Of a DNA stretch of 64,000 nucleotides, positions 59,181-64,000 are shown piece by piece. Position numbers and translations under genes: made by a program. The stretch is from Primulina eburnea (lineage: Eukaryota > Streptophyta > Magnoliopsida > Lamiales > Gesneriaceae), in contig NC_133109.1 of assembly GCF_022965805.1 (NCBI RefSeq), forward strand, positions 6,239,869-6,303,868, in the 5' to 3' direction. Position 1 is the stretch's first letter, and every line of letters starts with the position of its first letter. Below the pieces are notes generated by a model. The model ran no database searches, was not told the DNA's origin, and saw nothing but the letters and a program-made list of their open reading frames with translations.

Positions 59181-60867
59181 AAACGTGATTCTCTAGCATT
59201 CAGATTAGGAAAGAATTGAGCAAGAATGCTCGAAGTTCTCTCGGGCGTGAAATTGAGTGTCACGTAAAATCCGTCCGTCTGATTTTAAATCCGACTTCAG
59301 TACTGTGTTCCAATCAACGCAGACTATAACTGGACGTAAGTTTTGTTACGTTTAGACATGTTTTGAATTTATGATATTGTCAGAATTGAATATGATTCAG
59401 ATATGGCGTTTCTGCTACCGTAGACATTATAGAATTGAAGTCAGATTAAAGAACAGACTGTTTCTGTAATTATTATGATTTTTGAAAGATATTGACTGAG
59501 ATTATATATCAGAATTGTGTTAATATTCAGAGTATGAATTATGTTGACACGGATTATGAGTTCCAGTATTATATTTGTGATATTCAGATTGACGGGGTTA
59601 TTCAGACTGTAATATTATACCGTCGAAACATCAGTTGAGTTAGATTGATCAGATTCAGATATGATTTTGATTAGATTTTGATATTATTGGTTTGAATCAG
59701 ATTTTATCTTGTTCAGATATTGATCAGATTGTACACTGATTTGAGTATTGATAAGAACAGATTGTGTATTGAGTTATTTACTGATACAGCGTATTCGATA
59801 TTGTCTTTTCAGATTGATATGGACAGAGTTGAATACAGATCATCATCTTCATCAGATCGGGACGACAAAGGTATAATTCATGTGATATTCGGGAAGAACA
59901 GCTCAATTGAGATCGCGTTGAGTTGCCCAATAAATCACATACTATATTCTTGTTTATGTTTTATCTAATTATGCTTTGTTTACAGATCATGTTGCATTGC
60001 ATTAAGATGATTATGCTTGTTTACAGATTGTGTATTCATGCATTAAGATAGGAAAGTCTGCGAGATCATCCAGACTTCTAGATGTTCGGCGATATCTCAG
60101 CTTAGGGGAAGATCACCGCCCCTTTGTAGATGTGGATACAGATCAGGCCGAAGTCTAGGAATAAGACGTACAGCACCTCGATTGGTAGGGTAGGTGACAG
60201 CCAGTGACGTCTTATTCACACCGGGATCCCTAGAGTTATAGATTGAGTCAAGTCTAGACATGATTTGATTAGAACTGCATGCCTACATGGATGTGGCTCC
60301 TAGATCATGGGACCCATCGTTATTGCTTTCAGTTGTGCTAGCATGTTTTATGATTTAGATTGTTTATATGCATGTTTATCTGATTTGAGTTGCATGCTTA
60401 TTTGATTGATTTCCTAGATTATGAAATATATATTGAGTTTATGCATGATCGCATGGTTTATGAACTAGTGTGTTTATATACATGCTTACCATGTTTTATA
60501 CTGGGATTTATTCTCACCGGAGTTATCCGGCTGTTGTCGTGTTTTGTATGTGTGCATGACAACAGGTGGGGCTGTATCAGGGTCGAGATGACGATAAGAG
60601 AAGACGAGTTAGCGTGGTGATTCCGGACTTGCAGTAGATTGGATTTTACTACTAGAACTTTAGTAGTGAACCTTAGATTAGCATATTGTACATTATTGTA
60701 TTTTAATACTGAATTTGTATTTTTATATACAGACATGTATAGTATTTAGATTCCATTACCTTCCGCAGTTACATTATTAAAAGAAAAATTTTTAGACCCT
60801 GTTTATCAGAACTGATAATTAAATCCCAAAGATGATTGAGAAGATGATTAGTGTCCGGGTCCCCACA
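58858..60867 (+). repeat. 5' LTR of copy D
   Basis: 2,010 bp. In place of a GC palindrome array it has about six direct repeats of GGCATTTTCGTAATTATTGG (58925-59076), then a (TA)n tract (59128-59178), the conserved block, a GTAAGT site (59336) and the ACAACAG site (to 60565). Confidence 0.95.
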
Positions 60868-60872
60868 ACAGG

Positions 60873-60884
60873 TGGTATCAGAGC
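60873..60884 (+). other. Primer-binding site of copy D
   Basis: TGGTATCAGAGC, complementary to the 3' end of plant initiator-Met tRNA, five bases after the LTR. Confidence 0.93.
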
Positions 60885-61230
60885 TGTTAGTTCCTTTAGA
60901 CTTAGATTATCAGAGCGATAGATCCTTTAGATTGAGATAATCAGAGTTGATAGATTCTTCAGACTGAGATAGCAGAGAATGAGCGGGGTAGATTGAATTT
61001 TCTTCCTTGCATGTGATTGCTAGCATGAGAATCATGTTAATGTTGATTTACATTATGGGTGCTAGCATGATTTATTGCTTTCCCTATTACATGTTGTTTG
61101 TTATCTGAGTTGATTGCAGCATGTAATTAATAAGCCTGAATCAGAACCGAGTCTGGATCAGAGGTATATGATCAGAGGAGGGCTGAGACAGATTATACAG
61201 ATTGTGTATTGATTTGTTTGACATTCAGAT

Positions 61231-62131
61231 ATACCGCCTCGGAGATTTCCAGAAAGGGGTAGTACTTCGTCTGAACAGCTAGATGCATCAGAAGCTCAGC
61301 TAGAAGAAAAGATGAAAGAATTTGAGTTATTACAACCGCCGATTCTGAGTGGTACCGAGACATCTGAAGACTGTCAGAACTGGTTTGATGATATAGAAAT
61401 CTTGTTTGATTTACTTGATTGTACAGATGAACAGAGAGTTAAAATGGTGTCTTACCAGTTACAAGAAGCCGCCAGGAGTTGGTGGATTACCAGTACAATA
61501 ATGTGGGCACAGAGAGGTACAGTGATGTCGTGGGAAATATTCAGAACTGAATTCTATCGAAGATTTTTCTCAGCTTCGTACCGAGAGGACAAGAAATTAG
61601 AGTTTGAGAATTTGAGCCAAGGGCAGCTGAATATTGACCAATATATTGCTAAATTCTCTACTCTACTGCATTTTGCTCCTCATTTAGCTGGAAATGATGA
61701 ATGCTGTAGTGAATCAGTTCATCAGAGGGCTGAATTCGGAGGTAGTTGCATTTATGAATTTGCAACGACCTTATTATTTTGCTGACATCCTGAGTAGAGC
61801 AAAGAGGGCGGAGGCAAGTCTGATTAGACAATTGGGAAGGTTGAGCGTGAAGCAAACCCAGACACAGCAATACCCTCTACGATTTGAACGCGGCAGCACG
61901 AGTGGGAAGCAAGATTTGCTGAAAGCTCGAAAGAAATTGTTCAAGAAATTAGGAGGTAGTTCCTCTAGCTCAAGTTGTTCCAGTCCTAGTCATACGGAAG
62001 TCTATTGCAGGACTTGCGGAAGGAGACATCCCACCGAGCAATGCCAGGGAGTGACTGGTAGATGCAATAGTTGTGGACAGCCGGGACACTTTGCTAAAGT
62101 TTGTCCCCAGAATCGTTCCCGAAGATTGTAG
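61231..62131 (+). pseudogene. gag of copy D, start codon lost and one frameshift
   Basis: Aligned by eye with gag of copy B, the start codon position reads ATA (61231) before PPRRFPERGSTS. The first in-frame ATG is 61312. The capsid core follows (WFDDIEILFDLLDCTDEQR, FYRRFFSASYR). Near 61693 one extra T after GATGAA shifts the frame; the second half (to 62131) has a Ser-rich stretch and two complete knuckles, CRTCGRRHPTEQC and CNSCGQPGHFAKVC. The protein cannot be made whole. Confidence 0.9.
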
Positions 62132-64000
62132 GGAACAGAGTTCACTTGAAAACATAGATCCAGAATTCACAACAGGTACTATTCTTTTTGATTCTATTGC
62201 ATATGTATTGATATATACTAATGCATTTGTTAAGAATACCTTTGACTGAGTTGCATGGAAATATGCTGTATCTGTTGGGTTTATATGTACTGTAGTATTG
62301 ATGTCCTTGCTTGTTGAGGAAATGTTGATATCAGAGATTTCTGTATATATTGTATACTACAGTAAGATGAGAATGAAATAGAGATAGATTATGATGTACT
62401 TGTGTTTCCTGATTTGAACGCATTATTGATATGTATATGCTGAACAAGTACAGACATATTGTAGAATTTTTCCAGAAATGGTAAGAGTCAGATCAGAGAT
62501 GACTGATCAGTGGAGATACCACGATAAGGATTCTAGATTTAGAATTCATTTGATATTTGTATTGTATATGACTCGATTAATACAGAAAGGAACAGATGGT
62601 ATCCTTATGTATTCAGTAGATGTACTGAAATCGAGCCTAGCATTGGCAGATCTGCCAATGATGTATGAGTTGGCTGATATTTGCCTAGATAAGGTTTTAG
62701 AATTGTTTTATATCAGAAAGATAGATTTCAGAATTGAATTCAGATTAGATACTGATTGCTGTTTTAGAGTTCAGCACAGAATAACATTGAATGTACAGAA
62801 TGAATTGAAAGATCAGTAGAAGAGTATCGACCAGGAGTACATCTGATTTAGTGATACTCTTTGGCATGTGTCAGTCTATTCAGAGATGTTCTGATGATTC
62901 TATACTTGTTATATCTATGAGATTCTGATATATTTGCAGTATTTAATTGATCGAATCGAATATTTGAAGATTCGATTGAATATTCTGAGAACTGTGGTGA
63001 TTGTATACAGAAATATTCAGATAAGAATCTTGCTTGAAACAGATTGTATTCAGAGTATGCGTTATCTGAAGTTAGTATACAGATTGATTTTGATACAGTT
63101 GAGATTTTAATCAGTGACATATAGGATATCAGAAAGACCAGAAAGTTCAGAAATGTCAGAATTGTCAGAGATAGATTTTGTATGATTTGGCAGATTATTT
63201 TATTCGACTGTTGCTTTATATCTGCTGAGTATTGTTATTATTCTAAATCAGTATTTGAGACATCTTATATTTTTTTGGGAAGCATATTTTATTTGAAGAT
63301 AAGATATAGCAGTTGATCAGAACGACACGAAGATAATTATCAGAAATCCTTGTTTTATGAGTTCACTGAACTCACTAGATCTGTATAGGATATTGATATT
63401 TCATTTGTGATTTGATATTACTGTGTTTTGAATCCGTATATGCTACAGATTAGTGTGAACTAGAGGGAGTATATACAGTTTCAACCGAATCAGAGTTGAA
63501 TTCAAGAGTTACAGTAATTCAAGAATGTGATCAGAATGTTTAGAACTTGATTGAAATAATCAGAACAGAGTAACAGATATGTGATTTTGTGTTTTGTATA
63601 AGACTGAGTATCTTATGATGTCAATATGTTTCAGAATTGTACAGCAAAGCTTGATATCGATAGTCAGAGCCGAATATCAGGTAGGTATTTCTTCTTTAAT
63701 TTATGTTATTAACTGAATTATCTATATCAGTAGTTCGGATCTGAAATCACAGATAGGGTCAGAAATGTACCGTAGTGGACTCAGTTTTTCAGTTTGATGA
63801 TTGAGAATGTATTATATTCGAACAGACAATTGTTATATAGAAAGATTAATTCAGTTGTGACAGATTTGTACTGAAATGTTGGCAGAAATTATACTGATAG
63901 GTCTAAATCGCTAACAGAAAATACAGAAAGATAGAAATCAGAAGATTTATTACAGATTGTAGAGTTCTAAATAGAAATGGGAGTACATTTCTATAGCTTC
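62132..64000 (+). pseudogene. Heavily decayed pol of copy D
   Basis: Protease-side scraps lie near 62210-62380. 62478-62819 is open for 113 codons and corresponds to the linker before RT (ALADLPMMYELADICLD in place of the usual ADLP..EFADVFPDE pattern, ending ELKDQ). Beyond 62820 the DNA is AT-rich with many stops and I recognise no further domain. Confidence 0.7.

Larger units (their letters stand above)
58858..64000 (+). mobile_element. Ty3/gypsy family-1 element, cut by window edge (copy D)
   Basis: The 5' LTR (58858-60867) begins TGTAAGGCCCGAG and ends GTCCCCACA. A five-base spacer and the primer site TGGTATCAGAGC (60873-60884) follow, then a leader, gag and decayed pol. The 3' LTR lies beyond the window, so the left flank TGGAT cannot be checked for duplication. 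It is the most decayed internal region of the family here. Confidence 0.93.

Overview
The window is nuclear DNA of a flowering plant. It has spliced genes with GT-AG introns, a SAUR gene, a reticulon-like gene and a pollen-type receptor kinase, set among nested LTR retrotransposons whose primer-binding sites match plant initiator-Met tRNA. The style of the repeats suggests an asterid eudicot, perhaps Lamiales. That placement is inference and no species is claimed.

Layout. 1-13200 holds no host gene. It carries a decayed pararetrovirus-like sequence (minus strand) broken up by a TRIM with an hAT-type MITE inside its 3' LTR (3109-3988), a 2.0 kb solo LTR (4034-6052) and a long degenerate LTR-like block (about 6481-9620). 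13361-13730 has two MITEs in tandem. 14740-19240 is a gene island: an RTNLB23-like reticulon (three exons), a SAUR gene with a 79-bp tandem duplication over its 3' end, and a broken TPR gene with a near-perfect foldback. 19498-21630 is a TA-cored palindrome touching a copia-type solo LTR. 22122-29173 is a complete but inactivated Ty3/gypsy chromovirus on the minus strand, inserted in a TA microsatellite. 30560-36011 is a second gene island: a small conserved protein, a four-exon conserved protein of unknown function (286 aa), and a two-exon pollen receptor-like kinase (651 aa) with atypical catalytic motifs. 36430-64000 is nested retroelements: LTRs of a 1.4 kb LTR family, a very young non-autonomous element (39719-43087), a deleted gypsy element (44078-51103) sitting inside an older LTR of its own family, a Ty1-copia fragment split by a LARD-like element (53060-58785, itself split by a solo LTR), and a gypsy element running off the right edge (58858-64000).

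Intact host coding capacity is limited to five genes: RTNLB, SAUR, the 123-aa protein, the 286-aa protein and PRK. They belong to unrelated processes and do not form a pathway. Everything else is mobile DNA, most of it datable in relative order from exact target-site duplications.

The most unusual signal is a pattern shared by several different LTR families. Each carries, shortly inside the 5' end of its LTR (U3), an array of short GC-rich or palindromic words, and the word differs from family to family and even between copies of one family. In that family the array sits just upstream of a TA tract and a well-conserved block that includes a consensus splice donor. This looks like a swappable U3 cassette and is treated first in the findings.
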